Below, in pieces: positions 1-12,108 of a DNA stretch of 64,000 nucleotides. The first letter of the stretch is position 1; each line of letters opens with the position of its first letter. The stretch lies in the NCBI RefSeq assembly GCF_037975245.1, contig NC_092562.1, positions 14,515,521 to 14,579,520 of the forward strand, in the 5' to 3' direction. The translations under genes and the position numbers were made by a program. The notes beneath the pieces are model-generated. The model did not search any database. It had not been told where the DNA came from and was given only the letters and a program-made list of their open reading frames with translations. The DNA is from Apostichopus japonicus (taxonomy: Eukaryota > Echinodermata > Holothuroidea > Aspidochirotida > Stichopodidae).

Positions 1-874
1 AAGTGGCAAATGTTCTTTGAAGGCTGAACTCTCCTTTTGTGATCTTTTTGATAATAATCTAGACTTTACTGTTAAGTACAGGGCTCATTCATTAACCAAC
101 TTTTTGTTGACAAAGCCAATGTAACATTGCTAAATTGGCAATAGGAAAATGGAGATTCCTTGTACATGACCAACCGATGGTATTTGTAAAAAAACTCAAT
201 CAGTTTTAGGTAAAATGGATGACCCAATGCCAAGAGCTGCTCAAGCTGGAGGTTAAGTCCAAATATTGAGTGTAGACTTCATTCTAGATACACAATGCTC
301 TGTAAACATGTGTACAATATTAAGAAAACTGGAGATCTCACATCAGAACAATAGAATTCTGATTAGCTTTATATGGACCATTACTTCACTTGTTTATTGG
401 GGTACCTGTACAGTAGATATAACTGGATAGCCTAAGCTACAAAATATATTACTTTGCTAGGCTACATAAGTTAATATGTATGCTTAGGTCCTCCTGTTAT
501 ATACATTGCTCACAAGGAACGAGTTACACAACTCAACATTAATGGGACTGCATGAATGCCAGAAATGCAACATGAACAAACTATATGCAAAGATTTTTAG
601 TACTTTACAGCCAACCATGGCGGGGCAAATTATTTCGGATTCTTTCTGGTTGTCGCTAGGACAACAGGGTCTTACAGTACATTTTGGTTGTCCGAAGAAG
701 AAAAAACATTGACCAATATGTACACCGTAAGAGAGATGTGCTGATTGGTGGATAGTGCTCATGCAAGTTTTGGGGGTGATAACAATTTTATCATTTTACC
801 TTTCTGGATGTATTTTGTTACATGCAATCTGAATCTGATGTCAACATTTGGTCAATCGCCGCACAGCCTGATTG

Positions 875-939
875 TACAGAGCTGATTCTGATTGTCCGAA
901 CAGGAAAGTCTACAGAGCTGATTCTGATTGTCCGAACAG
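875..939 (+). repeat. Two-copy tandem repeat, 36-bp period
   Basis: A 29-base segment beginning tacagagctgattctg and ending gtccgaacag occurs at 875-903 and again at 911-939, with a 7-base spacer. There is no coding meaning. Confidence 0.85.
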
Positions 940-2970
940 ATAAGTTGGGTTTTCTCAGATGACCCCCATACTCATTAAAAATTTGAAGGCATATGTAGGA
1001 AGTAAGGCAGATCCCTGGCTTACTCATTTAATACGACTCCTTTCAACATGCTCTAGGTATTAGATCACTGGTTGGCAGGTTTAGTTTTCATTATTTCAGC
1101 GATCTTTTCCCATTTTGTTAGATCATGCAGATCGTCTCAATGGCATTTTTAACTTGGCAAAGTACAGAAGTATGGTCTGGTTAACTTGTGATGCAAAAGA
1201 CAATGACTGCTCTTTTAAAGGTCAAAGGTAATGATGATCTCTTTGATTTTGCTCTGTGGTTTAATGTTCATCCTCCAACTACTGTATATGATTTCCATGA
1301 TGCATCATCAGATTCCACCAAACTGACAAAGCCCTGGGCCAATGGTATATTTAGGCCTAGGCTAGGCTTACACTTGTTGTTAGGCCTGGCATGAAAAAAT
1401 TCAAGGAAAAGAAAGACTTTCCAAAATTTAGGAATGTGTTAACTCTGTCTTTTAGTAAATGGTTGAATTAATTTTTGAAATTCATTCAGTATACAAGAAA
1501 ATGATGTTTTCTCCTTTCAATACTACAGTTCAAAAGGTTCCTGTGCCATTCCGCCATAGGTATATTTGTTAATTAAAAAGACCGATTTTGATTGTTGATC
1601 TATTTTTGTGGATTTTGCGGGCCTAGATAGTGTGAAGCGAAGCAGTATACAGTGCAAATAGGCCTACAGTGCCCCCACAATAATGTGCTCTTTCTGCCAT
1701 ACAAAAGGGCTTTACAGCCATCTGAGTAACATGGCAGAATGGCACTTTTTCTATGGCGGAAAGATCACATTTTCTATGGTGGAATGACACGGCCCCCATT
1801 TCTTAAGTGTTTGTGTCCAATGTAAAGAAGCATCCCAATATTACTCTTTCTAGTTCTTCTTTATTGTATTTAATAATAAATTTAAATCAAAGGATAGTAT
1901 TTTAACTCGAAACTCAACGTTCTCGTACATCACCGTAGTGCGTGACCTTTTTGTATTGATTATTAATATTAGTATTACGTATTTCCTAGTATAGTCAGTA
2001 TTGCGAAGTTCGCCATACTGCGAAGTTCGGGCACCCTAAGAAATACACGATTTTCACCATGAAAACCTACAGGAAGAGCCAAATTTCACCAAAAAGTACG
2101 AAGCTACAGTTATTTTCTCTCCAAAATGACCCGTGTGCAAGAAATTACTTACATATTTGTCAATAAAATGACGAAGATCTATGAAGTCTGTTATAATTAC
2201 TGAAAGAGCAACAGCGCCACCAATTTTTACCAGCGCCACACTGTAGGTTGCGTGGCCGAAATTCGCAATACTCTAGCAAGAAATACCAGTTCCACAATCA
2301 CGAAGAATCTTCTTGGAAAACAACGTGAAAACAGTTTGCAGGAAAGAAAGTTTGGCCGTGTATCGTACTATAACAAAATTCTCCCACCATATGAAGTATA
2401 TTTTCAAATGATTTATACCAGAAGATTTAGTTTTGGGGTGTTTTAAGTCTTAAGTGGGCGAACTTCGAAGTCACCATCCTAGTAGTTTTACGGTAGAATA
2501 GCCATATGCCTTGATTAACGTTAGAGTAACCCTCTGATGAAAAACAGTCAGTAGTACCAAAACCGTACAGATCTGTGTGCTGGTAGTGGTACCACTAATA
2601 AAACAACAACAAATAGTCTGACGTTTTGGCAAGGCCTTGCGAGAAGTAAATTGATTTGAACATGCGTGAATCACAATCATGTAAGGAACAAAACTATTTA
2701 TAATATCTTAGTCTTACCATAAATGGGTAATTTGATACGATGTCTCTCAGATCACTGCGGAGAAGTAAGGTCGGAACTACCTTGCAACTGATCATAACAC
2801 ATTGAACTAAGTGCGACTCGAACCTTTCTAAGTTTGAACCTAGCAGTCATTACAGTGGCAATTTCGAGTCGATCGACTTCCCCAGGATGTTACCGGTAAC
2901 AATTAAGGTTGTCATTTTTGTGTGGAATTACAGCTAAATGAATAAGCTAGATCGGAACTTGTGTGAAATC

Positions 2971-3030
2971 CATGGAGCTATATGTTTATAGCTCCATGTT
3001 GAAACCACTGATCTGTACAGATCAGTGGTT
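2971..3030. repeat. Two adjacent perfect inverted repeats
   Basis: Positions 2971-2998 form a hairpin with 12-base arms (catggagctata and its complement) around a 4-base loop. Positions 3003-3030 are a perfect 28-base palindrome centred on tgtaca, flanked on both sides by ttgaaa-like sequence. Neither matches a known element by eye. Confidence 0.9.
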
Positions 3031-3254
3031 GAAACTGAGTACTGCACGTGTTAGTCACGGAATTACGTCCGTGGTGTGAATTTGAAAAGCTCATATACTC
3101 GATATAGATTAATATGGTAGGGGAAGGAAGATCTGCAGTCAATCAGAACAGAACCTGGCGATGGGAAGGAGGAGGACTGACGGCACACATAGGTTGCTTT
3201 CTTTAGAAATGTTTAGGTAAAAACTTAACCGACGGATTATAACAGTCGAATTCA

Positions 3255-3420
3255 GTGGCGTCGCCAGACAATTCAATCTAAGGGGTGGGGTGCACACGGA
3301 GGGTACAGCACTTAATTAGGGGGCACAGTGTTTATTTGAATGTTGTCCTGGGGAGAGGGGCCCCCTGAGAACTTTTTGGTTAACTAAGGGTCCTTAGATG
3401 CAATCTGGTGCTATATTTTG
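3255..3420. mobile_element. Degenerate hAT-MITE-like fragment
   Basis: The segment opens with cagtggcg, is G-rich, and near its end contains cttagatgcaatctggtg. That last string is close to the internal sequence of the clear hAT MITEs at 26250, 55668 and 59776. No 3' inverted repeat or target duplication is visible, so this is probably an old truncated relative. Confidence 0.35.
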
Positions 3421-4016
3421 CGACATGAAGTTACTATATGTTCAATAATTTTCGGGCTTTGTGTGTCTGATATTTATATTTTTAGAGTTTCTAGAGTTAT
3501 GATTTAGAGTTAATCACTCTCCTCTATTTGGATATGTTCGTAGTGGAACTAGGGCAATCAGCTTCTAATATATATATATATAATGCTATGCCGAATAGGG
3601 ATAGACAGTTTCACTTATTTGTGGAGCACTGTGTTATTGCTGTATGAGTAACATAGTCAGTTGGTCGTATATTAAGCATTCAGTTGCATATTAATGTCTA
3701 CGTCTCGGAAGGTTCACTTTACATTAATACTGTAATAGTTAACTTGCTGTCATGCCGACCAGGTATATGGGATGTACCATATATTTCACTCTGTATATGA
3801 GGTGATCAGGTTGAAATTTGCTCAAGCCGTATTTCATTATTGCTGTGTCACCCTTACTGATTATCTTTGTTGTTTTTAATCGCATATTTTCATACTTATT
3901 TTAGTTACTTATTAATTGTTTGATTACTTTGGGAGATGTTGACCCTTGCCCCTTGTTTAATTCGTGTGTAATGTGTTGGCAATGCATGGTGACCATTCAC
4001 CAAGACTCATTACGTT

Positions 4017-4130
<114 letters not shown>

Positions 4131-4328
4131 AAAACGTAATAAGTCTGTTGAAAGTATCTCTTTCGAGATCCGGCTTTAGGAATCACAAATGACTTCGAGT
4201 TGGTTAGAATCATGTTTGATCTGTAGAGTAAGGCAAATATGTCACCAAAAACAGAACTAGTATTGTTCGATACAGGTGACAAACGTCTACAGTGGAATTA
4301 CGACCTTTCTTACCGGTTTCGAACCGCT

Positions 4329-4397
4329 GCGTCCATAGCCTAGTGGTTAGGGTGTCCGCATAAAGCGGGAGGCCCGGGTTCGAATCCCGGTGGAGGC
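4329..4397 (+). mobile_element. tRNA-derived SINE head or tRNA pseudogene
   Basis: A tRNA-like fold is visible. The seven-base acceptor arms pair at six of seven positions. A box A-like tagcctagtgg and a perfect box B, ggttcgaatcc, are present, and the T-arm pairs ccggg with cccgg. The anticodon arm is defective: its loop is 5 nt rather than 7, so it is unlikely to be a working tRNA. The following ctggaag...ttttccactgt is shared with a second copy at 5731, which indicates a repeated family rather than a lone tRNA gene. Confidence 0.65.
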
Positions 4398-5112
4398 TGG
4401 AAGGTTTTCCACTGTTCTCAATTTTCAAACTCATTACGTTTTCAATTATATATATTCATTTGCCTAGTGTCGTTTACTCCATTTCATTAACAAAAGTATA
4501 ATTTATATATATATATATTTATATATATATAGCCATACACGAAAATGCGTAGTATGCCTATATGACTATATATTTCAATCCAGACGAGAAGTTAATATGT
4601 TGATATAAACATATAAAATTACAATGCAAAGATTTCAATTTAGTTTTCAACTGATTAATACTTTGCTATACCCTGTATTAAGTAAAGTAAAGCGAAGAAA
4701 AAATAGTTTATATACATGTATCCTGTGCTTTCTTTCTTTCTTCATTTCTTTCTTTCTTTATATGTCACATTCCTACTTTCTCCTTTTACATCCTTATTTC
4801 TCCTTCTTGTTCTGGGGGTCCTTACCGATCGGGACTCTTGAGCCCAAAACAACTGATCCGTTGGTTAATCGATTCCTGCTGTCAAGGAACTACGATATAA
4901 CAATTCCTCAAGGTAATCATGGAGTCCATGTCTTGGAAACATAAAAGACGAGAGTAAGTATATGTCAACGGTATATGTTTTAGTCATAACAGGAACTTCT
5001 GGATAATAACGGATACACGCAAAATGCGTACTAACATAATAAACGCATATAAGCGCATGGGGGCCTAACACGAGAGCGTGAGCGTATCATATATATGGCG
5101 TTCATTAAACCT

Positions 5113-5114
<2 letters not shown>

Positions 5115-5171
<57 letters not shown>
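5115..5171. repeat. (TA)n microsatellite
   Basis: An uninterrupted run of about 28 TA dinucleotides, 160 bp beyond the stop codon of UGT-A in that gene's 3' direction. Confidence 0.95.
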
Positions 5172-5174
<3 letters not shown>

Positions 5175-5332
5175 GTGTTGTACGTGACATGCCATAGTTT
5201 TGTGCGCATGGGCAACTATAGCCTTGTTATTTCTGATATACCTATACAGGTGTCCAGAATATACGTGCATATAGATTATTGTCAGCGTTGATTCTCTCAT
5301 CCTTTTGTCGAAACAGTTATTTTAAAAACAGA

Positions 5333-8300
5333 TTATTCTCGTTTAAGTTTCCTTGTTAATGTACACAAAAGGCACATTCCCTTTATGGAATATTTAATTG
5401 CTAGATAAAACAAGAATAGAACAATGGTTACACTCAGAAACAGGAAACTAATTACATCGATAAGATAGTATTGAATAAAGGACATGTCATGACCAGGTGT
5501 GCGTAAATGTTCTGATCCATACTTTAGGACATGCTCTACCCAGAATGCAGCTCTCTCTCTGGGGGATTGCGGTCGATCTCGAAACATGGTCGACAGACGC
5601 TTCATGTTATCTCTGTACCTGTAACAGGAAAACGATGAATAGCAATATGTTAAGTATCTTAGTAAATTCAATCATTTATCAAACTTATTTATATCTTTAT
5701 AGGATGTCAAATTGGTGATATATGAATCATAAATAGTGGGTAAGGGTGTCTGCATATAAAACGGGGGGCCCGGGTTCGAATCCCGGTGGGAAGCTGGAAG
5801 TTTTTTCACTGTACTGTAGACTATCAGTAGTCCAATTTGGCCTCCGTATAAATAAGGGGTAGACAACCCAAACCCCGATGGTTGTTGCGCCCCTCCTCCC
5901 TCCACTGTTTCATACCTTCGTTCGCCACATAGTTACAATGCCCCTCCCAACCCCTCCCTCACCCTCCTCCTCACAACACAACACGATCGAATAAACAACC
6001 CAACAATAATCTTACTTGTCCCGCAATTACCATGGAGGTAAAACATAATTACTAAGTAGCCGTCTTCTGGCGCAAGAATCGCTGTATGGAGTTTGCAGAC
6101 GATATATTTGCAAACCCTGATTTAGTTTGATTTTGAAGTTGTATGAGCGGGAATATTACGAAGACACCCTATACGGCAACTTGAATCAATTTGTGGCACG
6201 ACAATTCGATATAATGCCCATATTAATTCTATTTAATGTCCGTATTAATTCTATCTAATACCGGCATATGAAGCTACATGGTGATTGGCTGAGAATTAAT
6301 GCGGTATTAAATAGAATTACTACCGGTAATAAGTTTAATTCGTATGGACATTATATCAGCAATTATTTCCCGTATGGCCTACCATAGTCGGTGACCGGGC
6401 AGGTGGTATGGGCACCGACTGGAATTTTTCTATATAGAGTACATACTTGTTATTTGTTAAGACTTCTTCGATTACTTGACTGACTCGTTCACTCGATAAT
6501 TCTGATATCATTATCTTCAATCCAACTTCCTTTTCAAAGACATTTTGAGCGACGTCGAACTGATCTAGTAGGATCGGCATCACAATGATGGGCACACCGT
6601 GATAGATGGCTTCATAGAGACCGTTATTCCCGCCGTGGTATATGAACAGCTTTGTCTTGTTGTGACCTATAATTAAGATGGCAACAATTGTAAAATAACC
6701 AACCATCAAATATATCATTTATTTGATTGTTTCTAATATGCCATTGTTTTATTTATTCCAAAATATTGAAAGGGTTCTATACTCTCTTTGCTTCTTAATC
6801 GAGGGGCGGATAGAGGTTTTAATAAAGGAGGGGTTAATTGTCCTGGTGTCTTCGAAGCCGACTCACCATGTAGGGGGTTCGAGAGCATTCATATCCCATG
6901 TCTACATGCAAGCTTGTGCATAACGACTCACATGTAATGTTAAAAAGGGGTATATAGAGTTACGCAATGATAAGAGTATAGTGCACATTCGCCTGAGATG
7001 TTAACCATTGGCGAGGAAAGTCCTAACCTATTGAAATGACCTTTTTGTGGCATTTTCTTTCTACAGTTAACACCGTTCTTTTAATGCTTGGATGTTGAAA
7101 AGGATGAAATAACTTACTAATGGTGAAGCAAATGGGTTGAGGTGGTGGAAGGGGGAGGGGAGGGGGTGTGGACTTAATATATGCCAAACGTTAATCTTTT
7201 TGAGCTCAACATAATGCCATCGTGGTTACATATATAGGTGTCATTTATAGCTCATTACAGCGGGTATTATGACGTGTCAGTTGAAAACCTTCCGATCTAT
7301 GCTCTATAGAGGCTATGAAGTGACGAATTTAGTGTGTAAGTCAATCGAGCAACTAATTGTAGCACGCCACCTAATGTACAGCATACAAGATTGATCAAAA
7401 GCAACCACATATATGGAACGCTAAAATGGTCACCAGTCATGATATATGCATCTTACATCTCAGTTTAAAGCATGTAAATACTTCTTTGAGAAATTTCTGA
7501 GAGTTTCGGTCTTGCATGTGTATTCACGCCAAAGGCATCACCGAATGGGTCTAAGTTTATTAATATTTTGAACTGAGACTTAAACTGAAGTGTCATGCAT
7601 GTATACAACTAGCACTTCACATCAGCAACACATATTTATATCAACCACGTACGTGCGTTGACACATGTTCTTCATACATCTCATATATGATAATTTTCGC
7701 GTTCCATACCGCGAAAGTATACCTAGCAGGTCATTTTGTGGTAACCATGGTAACGTCTTCACGTTAGACGGCAAGTTGTTTGGCGGGGTTTTATTCTTCC
7801 ACTGCCAGACGACCTTTTGCGGCAATTTGGCAAAAGCAGTTTGGTAGGCCATTATGATATGCTCTGGTAGATGAGTCGTGTAGCTCCCGAGAGAGAACAC
7901 AATCACACCATGATCACGTGACGATTGCATGAACTCTTCAAGATCCTGTGTATATAGAAGACAAAGCAACAAAAAATAGTACAAATCATGCATTATCAGC
8001 CCACCATAACACATTCGATGAAGATTGACTCAGTCCTGTGATCAGGGCACAGGGCTTCTCTCATCACAATCTTGTGTTTTTTTTTGTTATAATATTAATA
8101 ATTTTTCTTATATAGCTCTTTACATCAAAGAATGATCTCAAAAGTACTTTTCAAAATCGCATAAAATATTACAACTTAAAATTATTACAGCTTAAAAATA
8201 TTACAGCCAAAAATAATGCATCCTAAAAATTACAAAAATAAATATCCTAACAATAATTATTAAAGCAATAAAAATCAGAAATTGTTCTCAACATACCGTT

Positions 8301-10243
8301 TACCCCACTGTTCCTTCCTTCCTTTGTAATGAACACTTTTCTTTTTGTTTTAACTGAGCCCATCAGTATATTGGTACAAATTATTTTGCGTGCTTAAATT
8401 GCTAAGAAGTTATCACAACGTACCTTTTGGAAGAGGTTATCCCTCCTAATAATAACTAGTATTTACAATAGACATTGAGGAGTTTTTTCATATTGAAGCA
8501 AAATGCTTCGTGGGTTCACGGCAGTATAAAATGCGTTTGAATTTGAAGGATGACTGACAATGATTGCAATTAATAGCAGATTAAGGTGCAGTAATCGTGA
8601 CCTTTAATATAATGATTTAAAGGATACCGATCACTACAAAAAAAAACTCAGAATCCCCCCCCCCCCCCACCACTATACCACACATACACCTCCTAGAAAC
8701 AAGTACACATCCAAACTCTCACACAACACCCAACAAATAAAGTGGCTTCACTGTGTTCAATTTTGTAGTACATCCATATTGTACTATAGTACTACTACTT
8801 ACTATAGTACTAGTACTACTTAAGGAGTATATTAGCTCAGTGGTTAACACCGGTGCCTTTCAATCATAAGGTCCCGAGTTCGAGGCACTCCAAGATTAAT
8901 GTATGTGATTGTCGTCATGTTACAGAGTTGTTGACAATTGACAATTCATAATAATGGACGTTAAATATGAATGTAAGAGACTGACTGCGTTGAGCTTGCG
9001 GCTTTGATAAGCCAATGATGGCTTCTTCGTGAGTTGCTGTTTTCAGGAGGATCTAAAATACATACATACATACATACATACATACATACATACATACATA
9101 CATACATACATACATACTGCAAATTTCAGTCTAATGATATAAAGCATTCACAAACCGGTATACCCAGCCGTGTAACACTGGTCAAGTTTTAAAAGTTTCT
9201 ACAAAGGGGCTCGTTTAGGTATTTTACGGAAGACAGGAAGGGGGAGATGGAGGGGAGCGCTTGAGTCGGGAAGCGACCCTTCGCTGTTTATTACAGAGAC
9301 GACGTACTATAGGCATAGCCTATATGTAAGATCATCATCAGCTAGAATATTATACCTTTACAAGTGGTTTACTTTGTGTAGCTGTTAGACCCGCTGCAAA
9401 AGTTTGCCTCGGATAAATCGGTACGACTTTATCTATAAGAGGATCTGCTGCAGTAATCACAAAGTCGATTCCACTTAACCACTGTGAAGTGCTGATGCCG
9501 TGTGGACTAACAATGTAGTCATACGTCACATCAGAGTAACATTTAGTCCAAACGAAACTTAGTCCAACTAAAAGCAGATTTTGAACTCTCTGGAGAAAAG
9601 TCATCCTCGATGGCGTACCAAGCCCTGTTTCGGGTACAATAGCAGGGTTAATAGGGATGTCCATATACCTCAAAAAGTTTGGTATCAGGGTTGTTGGCAT
9701 TAGGGCAACTCTTTTGCTTCCTATATATACACTAAGAGCAGTCGCACAGGGCCAAATGGGGTCAAAGATAACCACCTCAAAATTTTCATTCGAGAGGGCT
9801 GCCAACGTTACCGGATTAAAGACTTTTTCACAGTAGGTCAACTCAGCTGAAGCGACGGCATTCAATAGTTCGCCTTCAAACAGAATGTTTCTACCCTCGA
9901 GAGCAACATTGATCAAGGTTCCCATATAACTTTCAAGTTCAGGTCCGTATTCCGGGTACGTTGTAATAGGCATAAATGTAAACAGTTTGGAATGTACCGG
10001 GTGTTGTGCACGGTGCATAAAATGATCAGCCAGTAGAAACGTCACCGTGTGGCCGCGTGCTACTAACTCTTCACCGAGGGAAGCGGCTGCGAGATAATGG
10101 CTACCGTCCCCTTTGCCATTGAAGAATATCACTTTAAACGACAAAGCGCCTTTAGGAAATATTAGAATAGTCGCCACGTATATCAGTACAGATACATTCA
10201 GCCGCAGAGAAGCCGACATTTTTGATAACAAATTGGTCCGCAA
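5333..10243 (-). CDS. UDP-glycosyltransferase (UGT-A), four exons
   Basis: Likely transfers a sugar from a UDP-sugar to small lipophilic acceptors at the ER membrane. Exons in order are 9356-10243, 7723-7945, 6447-6666 and 5333-5618. All introns are GT-AG and phases join exactly, giving 538 aa, normal for animal UGTs. Exon 1 encodes a signal peptide, GDGSH with the catalytic-type histidine, and IFDPIWPC with the partner aspartate. Exon 2 holds VIVFSLGS and WLPQNDLLG. Exon 3 holds the donor-binding signature FIYHGGNNGLYEA and LLDQFD. Exon 4 ends with one membrane helix and a basic tail whose Lys at -3 and -5 fits a dilysine ER-retrieval signal. The start could also be the Met at codon 9 (10219). 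Introns hold a SINE, a tRNA-like repeat and a MITE. The upstream first exon at 12099 may share exons 2-4. The acceptor substrate cannot be told. Confidence 0.92.
5731..5794 (+). mobile_element. Second tRNA-like SINE copy, in UGT-A intron 3
   Basis: It shares gggtgtc.gcat, the perfect box B region cccgggttcgaatcccggtg, and the following agctggaag...ttttcactgt with the copy at 4329. Its 5' half is damaged. It lies in the last intron of UGT-A, opposite in strand to the gene. Confidence 0.6.
6208..6357. mobile_element. 150-bp MITE-like inverted-repeat element in UGT-A intron 3
   Basis: The ends are imperfect inverted repeats: gatataatgcccat on the left and atggacattatatc on the right, continuing into attaatt-rich sequence. 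Internal motifs attctatttaat and attaaatagaatt also pair, so a single strand would fold into a long hairpin. No coding potential. It lies 90 bp from the exon 3 donor. Confidence 0.6.
8823..9117 (+). mobile_element. tRNA-derived SINE with tetranucleotide tail, in UGT-A intron 1
   Basis: The tRNA-like head at about 8826-8890 has box A-like tagctcagtgg, box B-like gagttcgaggc, and acceptor arms ggagt/actcc. A ~165-bp body follows, with gctttgataagccaatg near its end. The element closes with about 14 repeats of (atac)n to 9117. Head, body and simple-repeat tail in this order are the standard layout of a SINE2-type element. It is on the strand opposite the host gene. Confidence 0.7.
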
Positions 10244-10750
10244 CAGAGCATGCAGGTTTAAGGAAGTGAAGTCGCTCGATCACTTATACTGTGTACATAT
10301 GCCTATACATAATTATCTAAAGGCAACATGATAATTTTGTTGAAGTCGAAAGGTTGCTATCATATAAACAGTCAATATTTGGGTAGCTATATACTTGCAC
10401 CATGCATTGACTATGGAACGCCAAAACGGACGTTATTCAGTAACTTTTTTTGTGCAGCTTCTACTCCTTCTACGGTAGTAAATTTTGTGTCACATAATCA
10501 TAAAAATAATTAAAAGTCATTATGTGAGGTTTTTTTACGCAGCATAATGACCAAGGCTTGAATTTTTATTGGGCAACTTGTCACGTCAGCTGTCACAGAA
10601 AGATCGCCATTTTGGACAAAAATCATATTGTCTTTATTATGCGGTTTTTACTGCCGCATGTATGACTTCACGAAATATCGTAGTCATTTACGGCAGTATT
10701 TACAGTCACATAATGACCAAGAAAGAAAAACTCATTATGCCGCAAGATCT
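10244..10750. other. Insertion-bearing interval upstream of UGT-A
   Basis: This separates the UGT-A start codon from its conserved upstream block by about 500 bp, against about 130 bp for the same interval at UGT-B. Positions 10520-10740 repeat the motif cataatgac(c) in both halves (10541 and 10710), with cgcagcataatgacc and attatgccgcaag near the ends in partly inverted arrangement. That suggests a small inserted element. No gene is seen. Confidence 0.35.
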
Positions 10751-10976
10751 CAAATGTAAACAAGCTATATATATTGTACCATCGATATGGTTTCAATGAA
10801 GTTTCTTAGTACCGTGACGCATATATGCTGCATTCACACTGACCTGATTAACTATATACGTAATATCCTGACCGTTAAGACAATGGTTATGATCTACGCA
10901 AGTTCACGTTAAAACAAAAGTTTGGTGCTTGGCTTGCCTACCTATAAGAATGGTGAAAGTAAATGCTGTAGTTTAG
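10751..10976 (-). promoter_or_regulatory. Conserved upstream block of UGT-A (promoter candidate)
   Basis: About 226 bp nearly identical to 13160-13384, which lies upstream of the UGT-B first exon. Read on the minus strand, both copies contain a TATA-like tatatatag followed at once by cttgtttacattt, which includes a forkhead-type TGTTTAC core, and an AGGTCA half-site (tcaggtca here, tcaaggtca in the other copy). Duplication of this block with each first exon suggests separate promoters. The transcription start is not located. Confidence 0.5.
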
Positions 10977-11208
10977 AACATAATATACCTAGGGTGTGCC
11001 TTTGCTAACTTTGTTTACCATGATAAATAAACAATTCACATATATGTATAGCCTACTGACAACATCAACAAAGTGACATTTGACATCAAAATTGGACATG
11101 TGAATTGTCACCATTTAGTTTCGAGAGTTCCCTGACTTACCCCCCCCCCTCCCCCTCACTATAGATCTGCCCAATCCCCTTTAGCACATACAAGATATTT
11201 TAAGGTCA

Positions 11209-11246
11209 ATGATTAGAGAGTAATTCAAGAATTACTCTCTAATCAT
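11209..11246. repeat. Perfect inverted repeat, 18-base arms
   Basis: Arms 11209-11226 and 11229-11246 (atgattagagagtaattc and its complement) are separated by two bases. An RNA copy would form a near loopless hairpin. It lies between the UGT-A upstream block and UGT-B exon 1. Confidence 0.9.
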
Positions 11247-12064
11247 CGATATTCACTGAACTTTACCGCTATAGGATCGATATGTTATGTCGGGCCACGA
11301 AATTAAGTGTGAATGGGAGGGGGCTTCCATACTTAACAACTCTATAGGAGGGAATTCCTCACATTGATGCGTTACAGCAAACCACCTGACTGTGTCTATC
11401 TATACAGGCAGGAACTTTGATCTGTTGATATGAACTTTAAGCCTAGACGAAACAGCGGTACGATATGGAGATATTACAGGAAATTCTTTACGACAGGTCT
11501 ATCATTTGAAGGTCTCTATTAAGGGTACAGTGGCGGATCATGGCTTTCTCGAAAGGGAGGGGGTGGCGTGGTGGGCGTGAGAAAAGTATGGGCATATTAA
11601 ACCAAACTAGAAGTTAACAGGAAACCATCGGTAAACAGTTACAAAGCTAGGAATGCCCCATGCCAGAAGCGTGCTCAATTTTCTTCCTTCCACTATGTAC
11701 CCAATTATTTTGAGCAAACTAATATTTGAAGCTAAAATAATTTGAATGCAAACAATTCCAAAGAGGGGTCTGGGACCCTTACCAGGACCCCCTCTCTACG
11801 TTCATAGCGAGATTGTGTATGTAGACGGGGCCAAGTATAGGCAATATCGTATATCTATGGCTTCGGCTAACGAATTTTGCATCACATTATTTTCGAATAA
11901 ATGTTACTATACCTTCAAAATTCTCTTCCATGTATTTCTGCGCACAGCTCCCTTATATGAAAGCAAGAACATTATAGGTGTTACACAGCACCGGAGACGA
12001 TCAACCAATGAGATTGCGTTACTGCGTTGCTTTCATGATAACGGGGAGGGGGGTAGGTGGAAAT

Positions 12065-12108
12065 TACGGTACCTGTGAGAGTGCAATATATACGGTACCT
12101 GTGAGAGT
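12065..12108 (-). promoter_or_regulatory. Duplicated 5' splice site at the end of UGT-B exon 1
   Basis: An 18-base segment containing the donor (minus strand ctcacag|gtaccgt) occurs twice, at 12091-12108 and 12065-12082, offset 26 bp. Only the first (exon end 12099) keeps the phase needed to join exon 2 at 7945. Use of the second would add 26 nt and shift the frame. Confidence 0.7.

Larger units (their letters stand above)
1..3900. other. Gene-poor flank, no supported gene
   Basis: Only short open frames without family resemblance occur here, on both strands. A stretch at about 1100-1340 has exon-like traits: a pyrimidine-AG acceptor near 1100, then two reading frames that do not join, with GT sites near 1228 and 1343. 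I could not assign it to a family. Small repeats, palindromes and a degenerate MITE-like fragment are listed separately. I see nothing else. Confidence 0.5.

Noticed and set aside
4329-4397. Functional tRNA gene
   Set aside because: Boxes A and B are good, but the anticodon arm has a 5-nt loop and one acceptor mismatch, and a related damaged copy lies at 5731.
4210-4434. Minus-strand frame containing RDSNPGLPLYADTL (and a similar one near 5800)
   Set aside because: This is the reverse reading of the tRNA-like box B region, a common spurious peptide from SINE or tRNA sequence.
12033-12098. The 21 residues after UGT-B exon 1 as part of the protein
   Set aside because: They follow a clear donor, do not resemble any UGT, and would delete the link to exon 2.
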